From positions 868,001-932,000 of the forward strand of contig NZ_JACSEU010000001.1 in NCBI RefSeq assembly GCF_014334335.1: a stretch of DNA of 64,000 bases. Direction: 5' to 3'. Shown here in pieces: positions 7,788 through 16,773 of the stretch; positions within the stretch are counted from its first letter, which is position 1; every line of letters starts with the position of its first letter. The stretch comes from Treponema sp. Marseille-Q3903. Its GTDB lineage: Bacteria > Spirochaetota > Spirochaetia > Treponematales > Treponemataceae. The translations under genes and the position numbers were made by a program. The notes under the pieces were generated by a model. The model was not told where the DNA came from. It was given only the letters and a program-made list of their open reading frames with translations, and made no database searches.

Positions 7788-9500
7788 ATGGTAACAGACG
7801 AAAAACGAGGTGCATTTGATAAACTTGTTGCCGGTCTCAGTACAGAAGATCGCGTATCAATGCTGGACAGGATAAACAAGTCAGCAGCTCCCGCAGTTCA
7901 GTTTGTGGAGACTGAAACACAACCGGAAAAAAGCATTTCCCTTCATCTGCTTTATAGAGATGAGTCTTTTTTGTACAAATTTTTTTTGTGGCTCAGGAGC
8001 ATATTTCAAAAGCAAAATCCTGAAAAACTTTATAACGCCGATGTTATTGCAAGAATTGCGCACACCGTCAACAGAAATTATCCCGGCATTGTAAATCATT
8101 CATCAAGAGTTCTCGATTCGATTTTTTATCAGCATATTAAAAACTTAAAAGACGCAGCTGATTTCTTTAAACCTTATTTTAACATGATAGAAGATTCTCC
8201 CGGCGATTTTTATGTTTTTTTAAGCTCTTTTGTGACACCGCAGCTTGTAGAGACAATCAACGCAAAGGCTGACCCTTTTACAACTCTCGACTTTTCTGTT
8301 GAACCGACTCCAGATGTAAAAACAAGCTTATTAAAAAAACTCGACGAAATCTTGAAAGGAATAGACGGGAAAGATAAATCGGCACTTTACTACGCAGTCA
8401 GCAGTGTAAATTGGCTCAAACAATTTGCCCGCCTGCCGTACATCCATTTCACTTCGCAATTCACTAATTTTGCCGGCAATGTCTACACTTGCCCTTATCG
8501 GAATGCGCAGACTGATTTTGAAGCTTTTGCCGCTGTTTTTTCTAACGTTTATTCTGTACAAAACGAAGTCCTCGAAGCGCTTCTCCTTTTTTCACAGAAA
8601 AAAAATATGACAAAAAACGCTCAGGAAAAAGATATTGAACGGACGATAAAGGAATTTCTTGCAAAAGCAAATCAGAGCTTTACAGTTATCCAGATGTTTA
8701 TCTCAGGCGTACCTGTCCTGAAAGTCGGCAAAATCATCAATTCGGACTATGACTGGACTCCAAAGAATATTGAAGGTGCTGAGGCTTGGTTTCCGAGTTT
8801 CCGCAGCCATTGGCGCAAGATTATTGATTTTCGCTGGAATGATTGGATTCGTGAGCAAAAAAAGAATACCTTAATTGCATATCTAAAAGACGACTTTGCG
8901 CTCAACGAATTTCCTGTTATGCCGAACAGACCTTGGAACGACATGTGGTTGCGAGTTCCTTTTGCATGCGAGCTTACAGGCGGATTTCTTTCGTGGTTCA
9001 GCGAAGAACTCTACGACAATGCGATCAATTATCTAAATCAGCTGATGCTTGAAGGAATTTTTATTTTAGATGAGAATCGTGTTGAATATGTGGAAGGTCT
9101 AAATTTGTTTTCTCAAGCGATAAATCAGACTCGAGAGATAAATGAAAGGCTTTCGAAAAGCGGCGAATATGGTAAGATGTTTGAAGATTTTTCATCAAAC
9201 AAGGTTCGTTCATTTCAAGTCCAAAATCAAATTGATAATATGATGAACACGACAGAGTCAGAAATTCGTGACTCAGTTTCAAAGTTTTTAAAAGGCGCTC
9301 GTATGCTCGAAAGTTGTCTTCACGGTATTTTTGACGATACAAAAGATGGCACTCACGACGGTTTGCAGAATATCAATATGATTAAAGGTCACGGCAACAG
9401 AGAGTGGAGAGATCGCGTTCAGCAAGTCAGGGGCGAAATTCAAAGAGCTGTTTATTATGTTTCCGAGCTTGAACCGCTAGATGCTGTCGGTAAAGATTGA
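7788..9500 (+). CDS. Treponeme-specific hypothetical protein (DUF5312-like)
   Basis: A 570-residue cytoplasmic protein without signal peptide or membrane segment. I recognise it only as resembling DUF5312, a Treponema family of unknown function. The N-terminus VTDEKRGAFDKLVAGLSTEDRVSMLDRI looks like a short helical module. A Trp/aromatic-rich body and a final helical segment follow. The ATG at 7788 is preferred: in-frame upstream codons read through the degenerate tRNA 3'-end copy. There is no Shine-Dalgarno, and a -10-like GATAAT (7775-7780) ends 7 nt before the ATG, suggesting a leaderless mRNA. The gene directly follows the tRNA-Glu repeat array and has a hairpin after its stop. Confidence 0.85.
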   Translation: MVTDEKRGAFDKLVAGLSTEDRVSMLDRINKSAAPAVQFVETETQPEKSISLHLLYRDESFLYKFFLWLRSIFQKQNPEKLYNADVIARIAHTVNRNYPGIVNHSSRVLDSIFYQHIKNLKDAADFFKPYFNMIEDSPGDFYVFLSSFVTPQLVETINAKADPFTTLDFSVEPTPDVKTSLLKKLDEILKGIDGKDKSALYYAVSSVNWLKQFARLPYIHFTSQFTNFAGNVYTCPYRNAQTDFEAFAAVFSNVYSVQNEVLEALLLFSQKKNMTKNAQEKDIERTIKEFLAKANQSFTVIQMFISGVPVLKVGKIINSDYDWTPKNIEGAEAWFPSFRSHWRKIIDFRWNDWIREQKKNTLIAYLKDDFALNEFPVMPNRPWNDMWLRVPFACELTGGFLSWFSEELYDNAINYLNQLMLEGIFILDENRVEYVEGLNLFSQAINQTREINERLSKSGEYGKMFEDFSSNKVRSFQVQNQIDNMMNTTESEIRDSVSKFLKGARMLESCLHGIFDDTKDGTHDGLQNINMIKGHGNREWRDRVQQVRGEIQRAVYYVSELEPLDAVGKD

Positions 9501-9507
9501 GTTTGGT

Positions 9508-9545
9508 AAACATTGATTAATTCGAATATTAATTAATCAGTGTTT
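9508..9545 (+). terminator. Long AT-rich hairpin after the DUF5312-like gene
   Basis: AAACATTGATTAATT (9508-9522) pairs with AATTAATCAGTGTTT (9531-9545), 15 bp with one G-U and an 8-nt loop. No strong T-run follows, so it may be a terminator, a 3' stabiliser or an operator for pgeF about 65 bp downstream. Confidence 0.5.
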
Positions 9546-9611
9546 ATATTGCTTTAATCAGTACTTCCTTTACTATATTTATCCGATAAACTATTTAGAT
9601 GCCAAACTTGC

Positions 9612-10490
9612 ATGGAAAAAATCAGTGAAAAGTTGATAAAATATCGGGGCATTGAAGAAAAATTGATGAAAAAAAATATCGATTATATTGAATTTCCGTT
9701 TATAAAAAATGGTCTCCCACTTGAAAGAACAACAGACTTAAAATGTTTTGCAAATGCTCCTGTCTGTTGCATGACTTTGCGCGCCGCCGGTTCAATGAAG
9801 TTTAGATGGGAGACTCCAAATCATCACAGGGAGGAGATTCTTTCTTCAATTGAAAGGCAGTCAGGAAACAAAATATTTGTACCCGTCGAATTGAATCACA
9901 CTCACACAGTCTACGATGTGCATTCTGCAATCGATACAAAAGGACTTGTGGGAGACGGAATAATCACAAAAGATAAAAATCTCATTCCGACAGTCACAGT
10001 TGCAGATTGTATGCCGATCTATCTATATGAGCCAGTGACAGGAGTTTTTGGAATTGTGCATTCAGGGTGGAAAGGGACAGGAATTGTTGTGGACGCAATC
10101 AATCTTGCCAAAAAAAAATATGGCGTAAAAGCGGAAAATTTTTGTATTGCGATGGGACCACATATCCGTTCTTGCTGTTATATTGTAAATCAAGAGCGTG
10201 CTACTTATTTTTCAGAGAATTTTACGCCTGATTGTGTTGAGCCGCTGTCATTTGAGCAATCTGTTAAAGTTGCGTGGAATAACGGCGGTGGAAAATTGTA
10301 CAGGCTGAGTTTGGAAAAAGCAAATATCGCGATAATAAAAAAAGCAGGCGTTTTGATGGAAAATATCTTTGTCCATCAAGATTGCACCTGCTGTTCTAAA
10401 GACTGTTTATACGGTTCTAACCGTCGAGAAACAAGTCTTGCAGGCAAACCTGATGTATTTACAGTTCAGGCTGCCTACATAAAATGGTAA
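9612..10490 (+). CDS. pgeF: Purine nucleoside phosphorylase/laccase-domain protein (PgeF/YfiH family)
   Basis: A 292-residue member of the DUF152 family. These zinc enzymes were first called polyphenol oxidases; members have since been linked to adenosine/purine nucleoside chemistry and to editing of peptidoglycan precursors (E. coli PgeF). Family marks are ELNHTHTVYDV, GDGIITKDKN, VTVADCMPIYLY, GIVHSGWKGTG and MGPHIRSCCYIV, which include the conserved His and Cys metal ligands. The N-terminal ~50 residues are longer than in E. coli. The start is the first ATG giving this frame; no Shine-Dalgarno is obvious. It is convergent with the carboxyltransferase gene, with a small hairpin between. Confidence 0.88.
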   Translation: MEKISEKLIKYRGIEEKLMKKNIDYIEFPFIKNGLPLERTTDLKCFANAPVCCMTLRAAGSMKFRWETPNHHREEILSSIERQSGNKIFVPVELNHTHTVYDVHSAIDTKGLVGDGIITKDKNLIPTVTVADCMPIYLYEPVTGVFGIVHSGWKGTGIVVDAINLAKKKYGVKAENFCIAMGPHIRSCCYIVNQERATYFSENFTPDCVEPLSFEQSVKVAWNNGGGKLYRLSLEKANIAIIKKAGVLMENIFVHQDCTCCSKDCLYGSNRRETSLAGKPDVFTVQAAYIKW

Positions 10491-10498
10491 AGATTGGG

Positions 10499-10527
10499 GT
10501 AAAGTCCTGATTTATCTGAAACTTTAC
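10499..10527. terminator. Hairpin between convergent genes
   Basis: GTAAAGT (10499-10505) and ACTTTAC (10521-10527) form a perfect 7-bp stem in the 55-bp gap between the convergent pgeF and carboxyltransferase genes. No T-run, so a weak or bidirectional terminator at best. Confidence 0.4.
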
Positions 10528-10545
10528 TCACAATGCTCGTTCACA

Positions 10546-12033
10546 TTAAAGCGGAATGTTTCCATGTTTTTTCAATGGCTTGTTTGTAAAAATCTTTGTT
10601 TCAAGAAAATCAAAGCTTGCAGTTATTCGTTTGCGAGTGTCTTCAGGTTTAATTATTTCAGTGATATAACCGCGTTCCGCAGCTATGTTCGGAGTCATTA
10701 TTTCATTTTTGTATTTTGCTGCTGCCGCTTCAACTTCCTGAGCTTTTGCAGGGTCTTTCAGTTCTTTTGCATACAGAATTTCGATAGCTCCATCAGCTCC
10801 CATAACTGCAATTTCCGCACATGGCCATGCGTAGACAAAATCAGCACCTAAGTGTTTTGAACACATAGCGATATATGCTCCGCCGTATGCTTTTCTGAGA
10901 ATAACTGTGAGTTTTGGTACAGTTGCCTCTGAGTAAGCGTAGATAACTTTTGCGCCGTGTCTGATAATACCTTTTTGCTCTTCCTGAGGACCCGGTATAA
11001 ATCCCGGTACATCTACAAATGTCAGAAGTGGAATATCGAATGAGTCACAGTAGCGGATAAAACGAGCGATTTTGTCCGATGCATCGCAGTCGAGAACACC
11101 GCCGACTCCCTTAGGATTGTTTGCAACAACGCCGACAGTGCGCCCTTCAATTTTTGCAAATCCGACAACGCAGTTAATCGCAAATTCTTTCATGACTTCG
11201 AGAAATGAATCATCATCGATCACACAGTTGATAACGTCTCGAACATCGTATCCTTGTCGTGGATTCTCAGGCAAGATTTCGTTGATCTTTTTTTCTGCTT
11301 TTTTAGCGTTGAATTTGAATTCTTTAGAAGGAAGATTGTCTCCAAAGTAGTGAGGAATATAATCAAGAAGTTTACGGACAGTTTCGTAGCAGTCTTTTTC
11401 ATTGTCACAGCGGAAGTGAGAAACTCCTGACTTTTGTGCGTGAATAGCAGCTCCACCGAGATCTTCAGCAGATATATCCATATACATAACTGATTTTACT
11501 ACTTTAGGACCGGTGATGAACATCTGAGTTACTTTGTCTACAGTGAAGATAAAATCTGTGATTCCCGGTGAATAAACAGCTCCTCCTGCACATGGTCCTG
11601 CAATGATAGAAATCTGCGGAATTGCACCTGATGCACGGACATTCTGATTGAACACATTGCCGTAACCGCCGAGCGCTTCAACACCTTCTTGAATACGTGC
11701 TCCACCCGAATCGTTGATCCCAATCACAGGACAGCGCGCATCGATTGCCATCTTAGTAAGGTCCGCAATTTTGCGACCGTGCATATGTCCAAGTGAACCA
11801 CCTTGAATTGTAAAATCCTGAGCATATACGGCAACTTTGCGACCGTTGATTTTCCCGAATCCTGTTATTACGCCATCATAAGGGATGTCTTTTTTATCCA
11901 TGCCAAAACTTGTGCAGTTGTGTTTTACACCTTGGTATGTTTCAACAAATGTGTCTTTATCGCACAGAGCATTTATACGTTCAATTGCGTGAAGTTTGCC
12001 CTTTGCATGCTGTTTTTCAATATTATATTCCAT
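10546..12033 (-). CDS. Acyl-CoA carboxyltransferase subunit (propionyl-CoA carboxylase beta / MmdA type)
   Basis: A 495-residue crotonase-fold carboxyltransferase of the PccB/MmdA family, which moves CO2 between biotin and propionyl-, methylmalonyl- or related acyl-CoA. Both halves are complete. The N half has INDSGGARIQEGVEALGGYG and GPCAGGAVYSPGITDF, with glycine loops that bind the acyl-CoA. The C half has NNPKGVGGVLD, FVDVPGFIPGPQEE and AYGGAYIAMCSKHLGAD. The ATG at 12033 has GAGG 6 nt upstream; a TTG two codons earlier is less likely. No biotin carboxylase, biotin carrier or membrane decarboxylase subunit is beside it. It may serve a methylmalonyl-CoA decarboxylase pump or a carboxylase encoded elsewhere. 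Confidence 0.92.
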   Translation of the reverse strand: MEYNIEKQHAKGKLHAIERINALCDKDTFVETYQGVKHNCTSFGMDKKDIPYDGVITGFGKINGRKVAVYAQDFTIQGGSLGHMHGRKIADLTKMAIDARCPVIGINDSGGARIQEGVEALGGYGNVFNQNVRASGAIPQISIIAGPCAGGAVYSPGITDFIFTVDKVTQMFITGPKVVKSVMYMDISAEDLGGAAIHAQKSGVSHFRCDNEKDCYETVRKLLDYIPHYFGDNLPSKEFKFNAKKAEKKINEILPENPRQGYDVRDVINCVIDDDSFLEVMKEFAINCVVGFAKIEGRTVGVVANNPKGVGGVLDCDASDKIARFIRYCDSFDIPLLTFVDVPGFIPGPQEEQKGIIRHGAKVIYAYSEATVPKLTVILRKAYGGAYIAMCSKHLGADFVYAWPCAEIAVMGADGAIEILYAKELKDPAKAQEVEAAAAKYKNEIMTPNIAAERGYITEIIKPEDTRKRITASFDFLETKIFTNKPLKKHGNIPL

Positions 12034-12158
12034 AAACAACCTCGTTTAATTTTATCTTCAATATGATATTAAATGGTGCCGATAATGTCAAGATGACAAA
12101 AATGGAAATAATGTCAAAAAAAAGTGAAGAGAATAATCGGTTGGCGTGCTGCCTAAAA

Positions 12159-13841
12159 TCACAATGCATCGTATGGATGAGCTGCTCTGTACTGAATATC
12201 ATCGATTTGTTTTTGCACGGCGTATTCTGTCGGTAGCCAGCTATAATTTTTTCGCATTATGTCCAAAACTTTTTTTACGTTTGAATCATTTTCATCGAGC
12301 AGCGCAAAATAATTATTTTTAAACGTTTCGCAGTCAACAGGCACTTGTGTTTCTTCCGATTTGATATCTGTTATAATCCACTTGTCTTTTTTATAAGTCA
12401 GTGTAAAAGTATCTTTCATTTGGCGAACTTCAAATTCAACATCTTCGCTTCCTGTTACAAGAAGATAATATTCAACATTGTGAACCGACCGGCTTTTGTC
12501 TGTCAGAGCAATATTTCCTTCCTCTGTAACCGGTTCAGGATTTTCATTTTTCTTTTTGATAGGAACTTCGAGCTCGTAATTTTCTCCGTCGATTTTAAGA
12601 TTTGTAATTCCGTACAAACCTGAGTTATTCCATTTTTGCAAATTTGTGCTGTATAAAAGCCACATTTCAGGTTTTGCAAAACCGTTATCGCGTTTGTATA
12701 CTTGGCGTTGTTTGTGCATCACGTAAATTCGACTTACTGTATCTACATAATGATCTGCCGTTCTTCCTTTTTCAATATTTGAAAGAAGCTCTATGTTTTT
12801 TTCGTTGACGCCTTTGAAAAACGCGACGATTGTCTGCGTCGATGTCAGCCCTTTTGAAGTGTAGTCATCTGCTTTGCTTTTTGCTATAGAAAAAATGATG
12901 ATAAACACTGCGATGATTGCGGCTGCTGTAAACGTTATGCCGGCAGCGTTGCGTCTGATGTTCCGCTTTGTAGAAACTTTTGACGACATCTTTTTCATGT
13001 AGTCTTCAGCGGCTTGTGAAAAATCTTTATCAGGATGAGCTTTATTTTTTTTTGAAAGTTCCCATGCCGCTTCAAGTGAATCAACAGGAAAAGTTTTGTT
13101 TGGAATGAGCTCTTCGCTCGATTTTCCTTTTTGCTTTTTTCCCGGAACAGCCACTGCATCCGAGTTCAATCTGAGTGCTTTGTCTACTTCGTCGGCGAGC
13201 GAATCGTCAATCCCTTTTACGCACATTTTCAATGGGAGAAATTTTCTGTCGAGAATATCTGCATTTCTTTCTATTGCATTGTGAGAAGTGAAAGGGAATT
13301 TTCCTGTTAAAAATTTGTAGACAATCACTGCGCGTTCAAAACAAATTGATGGAAGAGCTGTGAGTGTCGTGTTTAGCCAGCTGTGATTTAACGCAAACGA
13401 TTTTTCCGGAGGAAATTTATTTAATGCGTTTACAAAAAGTTCCTTCGGCAAAAAAAGGACTCCGTCTGATTCAATGTCGACTAAGATTCCGCCGGCACCG
13501 ATTTCTGGAAGCTCATTGCCATCTTGGGCAGCTGATGTTATAGCTTTGCAAACAATCTGAACAGCGAGTAAACTTTTTTCACCGCCTTGTTCGATAAGAG
13601 AATCTAGTGTCGAAGCATTGTCTGAAAGAGGATTTTTTCCGCAATAGAAAACAAGGCGCTCTGAGCTGCCGTCGACATCAAACGACTTTACTTCATCGAA
13701 AGTCCAGATTTTAAAGTTTCTTCCGTCAAAATAAATACCTTCTTGATTTGCGATTGAGCCGAGTGTTGTTTTTCCAAAAGCGTATTCGTCTAAGTTCGAA
13801 TTGAGCTTGATTGTGGAATTTTCGATGTCGAGTAAGTCCAT
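12159..13841 (-). CDS. Membrane protein with kinase-like N-terminal region and extracytoplasmic C-terminal domain
   Basis: A 560-residue protein with one transmembrane segment at about residues 303-325 (AAGITFTAAAIIAVFIIIFS). The cytoplasmic half has a stretch reminiscent of a protein-kinase C-lobe: GAGGILVDIESDGVLFLP, where kinases carry the catalytic and metal loops, and FERAVIVYKFLTGKFPF, which matches the kinase (L/F)TGxxPF helix. The usual HRD and DFG motifs are absent, so it would be a pseudokinase. The C-terminal ~240 residues, outside the membrane, are beta-rich with no known motif. It lies 50 bp after hflC on the same strand, separated by a strong hairpin. AGGAAAGG precedes the ATG. 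The kinase link is inference. Confidence 0.8.
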   Translation of the reverse strand: MDLLDIENSTIKLNSNLDEYAFGKTTLGSIANQEGIYFDGRNFKIWTFDEVKSFDVDGSSERLVFYCGKNPLSDNASTLDSLIEQGGEKSLLAVQIVCKAITSAAQDGNELPEIGAGGILVDIESDGVLFLPKELFVNALNKFPPEKSFALNHSWLNTTLTALPSICFERAVIVYKFLTGKFPFTSHNAIERNADILDRKFLPLKMCVKGIDDSLADEVDKALRLNSDAVAVPGKKQKGKSSEELIPNKTFPVDSLEAAWELSKKNKAHPDKDFSQAAEDYMKKMSSKVSTKRNIRRNAAGITFTAAAIIAVFIIIFSIAKSKADDYTSKGLTSTQTIVAFFKGVNEKNIELLSNIEKGRTADHYVDTVSRIYVMHKQRQVYKRDNGFAKPEMWLLYSTNLQKWNNSGLYGITNLKIDGENYELEVPIKKKNENPEPVTEEGNIALTDKSRSVHNVEYYLLVTGSEDVEFEVRQMKDTFTLTYKKDKWIITDIKSEETQVPVDCETFKNNYFALLDENDSNVKKVLDIMRKNYSWLPTEYAVQKQIDDIQYRAAHPYDAL

Positions 13842-13855
13842 GCCTTTCCTTTATT

Positions 13856-13881
13856 CGGTCGGTTTAATGATTGACCGACCG
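13856..13881 (-). other. GC-rich hairpin between hflC and the kinase-like gene
   Basis: CGGTCGGT (13856-13863) pairs perfectly with ACCGACCG (13874-13881) around a 10-nt loop. A T-run lies only on the plus-strand side, whereas the genes run on the minus strand. It is therefore more likely an mRNA processing or stability element, or an attenuating stem just upstream of the next ribosome-binding site, than a terminator of hflC. Confidence 0.55.
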
Positions 13882-13891
13882 GCTTTTTTGT

Positions 13892-14878
13892 TTATCTTTT
13901 TCCGTCTGCACCGTACAGGTACTTAAAGTAATCCATTTTTGTGCTGTATGTTGCAGGGTAGTCTTTTAAGTTAGCTTTGTATGATTCCATACTTTTCCAA
14001 AATGCGTAGAATTCCGGATCTTTGTTGTACGCTGCGGCATAAATAGCTGCAGCTTGTGCGTCAGCATTACCTTTTATCTCTTCTGATTTTCGGTATGCCT
14101 CAGATGCGATTGTGCGTTTGTCGTTTTCAAGTTTTCCGAACCACTTTGCTTTTTTACCTTCGCCAAGAGAACGGTACGCCTGCGCTACCTGATTGCGATC
14201 TTTTATCATGCTGTTGTAAACAGACTGATTTAATTCCGCTGAATATTTTACCTGACGAGGAACTATATCGAGCAGTTCAATTCCGTATCCGTTTAATTCG
14301 GCTTGAGCTCTTACAACCATCTGACGGCAAAGTTCACTGCGACCTTTTGAAACAACTTCGTTTGAAGTGTCGGCGTTTATAAGGCTGTCGATTTCCCGCG
14401 TTTCTTCATCCTCATCTTGTTTTGATTGTTTATTTTCATTGATGATGTTTGACGAACGAACTATCTCGCTCATCCTGTTCTGTGTAATTACAGTGCGGCA
14501 AGAAGAATCGACAATATCGGAAATTTTATTGTAAGCGTTGTCTTGAGTTTGGAAGTTCCGATAAAAAGCTATCGGGTCAACAATTTTCCACCGAGATGTA
14601 GTATCTACTATGATATATTGGTTTTCCTTAGTTGTTATGCTCTGAGCGTCTCCGTCGAGTGAAAGGATAAGTTTCGGATATTCAATCACGTGGTCGAGAA
14701 AAGGAACTTTGATGTAGAGCCCTGCATCTGTGTGAGAATCTACAATTTTACTGAAACGAGTGATAACGACTTGTTTACCTTCATTTACAATATAAAATGG
14801 TCCGGTCAGGATAAACAAACCAAAAAGTATGGCGATGGCAGCTAGCCAGCCGAGCAATTTCTTCATAGCTTTATTCAT
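13892..14878 (-). CDS. hflC: HflC, SPFH/band-7 subunit of the FtsH-regulating complex
   Basis: A 328-residue membrane protein. HflC and HflK form a large cage in the cytoplasmic membrane around FtsH and modulate its proteolysis of membrane proteins. An N-terminal transmembrane helix (LLGWLAAIAILFGLFILTG) is followed by the band-7 domain beginning at IVNEGKQVVITRFSKIV and a long alpha-helical region rich in Ala/Glu/Lys. The ATG at 14878 has GGAGG 8 nt upstream. An in-frame GTG three codons earlier lies inside that site, so it is rejected. It follows hflK by a few bases. An insertion of charged residues (KQSKQDEDEETREIDS) interrupts the domain near residue 160. Confidence 0.93.
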   Translation of the reverse strand: MNKAMKKLLGWLAAIAILFGLFILTGPFYIVNEGKQVVITRFSKIVDSHTDAGLYIKVPFLDHVIEYPKLILSLDGDAQSITTKENQYIIVDTTSRWKIVDPIAFYRNFQTQDNAYNKISDIVDSSCRTVITQNRMSEIVRSSNIINENKQSKQDEDEETREIDSLINADTSNEVVSKGRSELCRQMVVRAQAELNGYGIELLDIVPRQVKYSAELNQSVYNSMIKDRNQVAQAYRSLGEGKKAKWFGKLENDKRTIASEAYRKSEEIKGNADAQAAAIYAAAYNKDPEFYAFWKSMESYKANLKDYPATYSTKMDYFKYLYGADGKR

Positions 14879-14893
14879 TTTAGACACCTCCTG

Positions 14894-15853
14894 TTATTCC
14901 TTGTTTTTAAGATTTTTTACAGGAACAAGATTTTCGAGTTCACTGTCTATCAAATCAGGTTTCTTTTCGCTGCCGAAAATGCTGTCCATCGTTTCCAAGT
15001 AAATGCGTTCTTTTGTAACTCGTGGAGAGCGCTTGTATTCTTCGTAAACTGAATTAAACCTTGCGACATCACCTTTTGCCATGTTGATGCGCTCTGCGGC
15101 ATAACCTTCTGCAATTTGGATCTGCCTGTCCGCTTCACCCTGTGCCTTAGGAATTTCTGAATTGTACGCTTCTTTCCCTTCGTTTATCAAACGCTTCATG
15201 TCTTGGCTTGCTTTGTTTACATCTTCAAATGCTTCTTGAACTTCTGAAGGTGGAACTACGTTCTGTAACTGAACTGTCGTAACGTTTATTCCAAGTCCGA
15301 GAGAGTTAAACTGATTGTTCATCTGTTCTTGAGCTAAATTTTGAATTGTAGAACGGTCGACACTCATTACATCAAATATTGTGCGGTCGCCGACGAGCGT
15401 ATTTATCACAGACCGAGAGATGTCGCGGATTGTCTGCTGCCGTTCATAAATGTTAAAAAGCCATGATTTAGGCTCTACAACTTTATATTGAATTACCCAT
15501 TCAACGTCGACTATGTTTAAATCTCCCGTCAGCATTTCCGATTCTTCGGAGATGTTGTTTCGGTACTCGTTGTTGCGCCCTGATTTTACAGTTTTAAAAC
15601 CGAACTGCTCTGCGCGAATTGTCTTTATGTCGACATTGTAGTTTTTTTCAATTCCAAATGGCAGTTTTGTGTGAAGTCCCGGTCCCTCAGTCTTCGTATA
15701 TTTTCCGAACCTTGTAATTACAGCATTTTCTGTTTCATCAACAACATAAATGCCTGAAAATGCAGTAATTGCTGCAAGCCCAAGAATAATGATCCAGATG
15801 ATAAAGGCAGGTCCCACATTTTTGTGCGCCTTTTTAGCTTTTTCTTCTGCCAT
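14894..15853 (-). CDS. hflK: HflK, SPFH/band-7 subunit of the FtsH-regulating complex
   Basis: A 319-residue partner of HflC. A transmembrane helix at residues ~15-37 (AFIIWIIILGLAAITAFSGIY) precedes the band-7 domain starting VVDETENAVITRFGKY. The helical C-terminal part carries YNSEIPKAQGEADRQIQIAEGYAAERI, a typical HflK heptad-rich region. Unlike E. coli HflK it lacks the long Gly/Pro-rich N-terminal extension. CAGGAGACTACG precedes the ATG. The gene opens an hflK-hflC-kinase-like operon transcribed away from the DUF4230 gene. The likely client protease FtsH is encoded at 43965-46076. Confidence 0.92.
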   Translation of the reverse strand: MAEEKAKKAHKNVGPAFIIWIIILGLAAITAFSGIYVVDETENAVITRFGKYTKTEGPGLHTKLPFGIEKNYNVDIKTIRAEQFGFKTVKSGRNNEYRNNISEESEMLTGDLNIVDVEWVIQYKVVEPKSWLFNIYERQQTIRDISRSVINTLVGDRTIFDVMSVDRSTIQNLAQEQMNNQFNSLGLGINVTTVQLQNVVPPSEVQEAFEDVNKASQDMKRLINEGKEAYNSEIPKAQGEADRQIQIAEGYAAERINMAKGDVARFNSVYEEYKRSPRVTKERIYLETMDSIFGSEKKPDLIDSELENLVPVKNLKNKE

Positions 15854-15979
15854 CGTAGTCTCCTGTTTTTTATTGTTTTTTCATGGTCGTTTTGACCGAT
15901 TTTTTAGATTTAATTTAAAATATATTGAATAAAGAAAAAATACAACAAAAAAAGCTGATAACGCTGTATAATATTTATC

Positions 15980-16627
15980 ATGGAACGAAGAAAATCACTT
16001 TTAAAACGCGCCGAAAAAATTCAGAAAGAAAACAAAAATTTTCGCGAAAAAAAACATCGGCTGCTTACAAAAATTTTGCTGAGAATTTTTACAATACTGA
16101 TAATCGCAGCAATCGTTTTGGCAGGCGGATATATCGGATTAAAGAAGTTTACCAAAGTCAGACAGGAAAGCAAATCTGCGCTGATAGAACGCCAGCTTTC
16201 GTTTTGTCAGGAGCTTATAACTGCAAAGTACCGCTATAGCGATATCATAACGCTCAAAAAATCGGCAGGTTTTTCAAAGAGTTACAGCATAATAAAATAC
16301 CGTGGAATAATACGGGCTGGGATAGCGGATGTGACAGACATTTCATACGATGTTTCTTTGAACGGAAAAAAAATAATCTTAAAAATGCCTGATGCGGAAA
16401 TTCTTGGTAATGAGATTTCCGGTCAGGAAGTGTTCGATGAAAAACAGAGTATTTTTGTACCGATTACGACGCAGGAGATTTTTGATGAAATTGAATCTGC
16501 GCGCAAGCAGGCTGCTGAAGATATGATTGCAGACGGAATTCTAAATGATGCAAAACTTTATGCAGAAAATATCGTCCGTCAGTTTATGCTCTCTATCGGA
16601 TTTGAAGAAGTATTGTTTTCAAAATAG
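15980..16627 (+). CDS. DUF4230 family membrane-anchored protein
   Basis: A 215-residue protein with a basic cytoplasmic N-terminus (about 35 residues), one transmembrane helix (ILLRIFTILIIAAIVLAGGYIGL) and an extracytoplasmic domain. The patterns LITAKYRYSDIITLK, YRGIIRAGIADVTDISYDV, KIILKMPDAEIL and the Ala/Glu-rich C-terminal helix match DUF4230 as I remember it; its function is unknown. A consensus TATAAT (15967-15972) ends 7 nt before the ATG and there is no Shine-Dalgarno, pointing to a leaderless transcript. It is divergent from hflK. Confidence 0.85.
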   Translation: MERRKSLLKRAEKIQKENKNFREKKHRLLTKILLRIFTILIIAAIVLAGGYIGLKKFTKVRQESKSALIERQLSFCQELITAKYRYSDIITLKKSAGFSKSYSIIKYRGIIRAGIADVTDISYDVSLNGKKIILKMPDAEILGNEISGQEVFDEKQSIFVPITTQEIFDEIESARKQAAEDMIADGILNDAKLYAENIVRQFMLSIGFEEVLFSK

Positions 16628-16773
16628 TGCGAGTCTGTGTAAAAAAAAATATTTCGTTTCAGAGAAATCATAAAAATCATTCCTGACGCCTTCCTGTCGG
16701 CAAAATTCTTTTTATCGGCATTTTGTTCAAATTTGCTTGAACATAGTGCTGACATTTTGCTAAACTTTAGCCT

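Noticed and set aside
15980-16239. Second open frame overlapping the DUF4230 gene in another frame
   Set aside because: The 215-residue frame has a membrane helix and family pattern; the other is a lysine-rich shadow.
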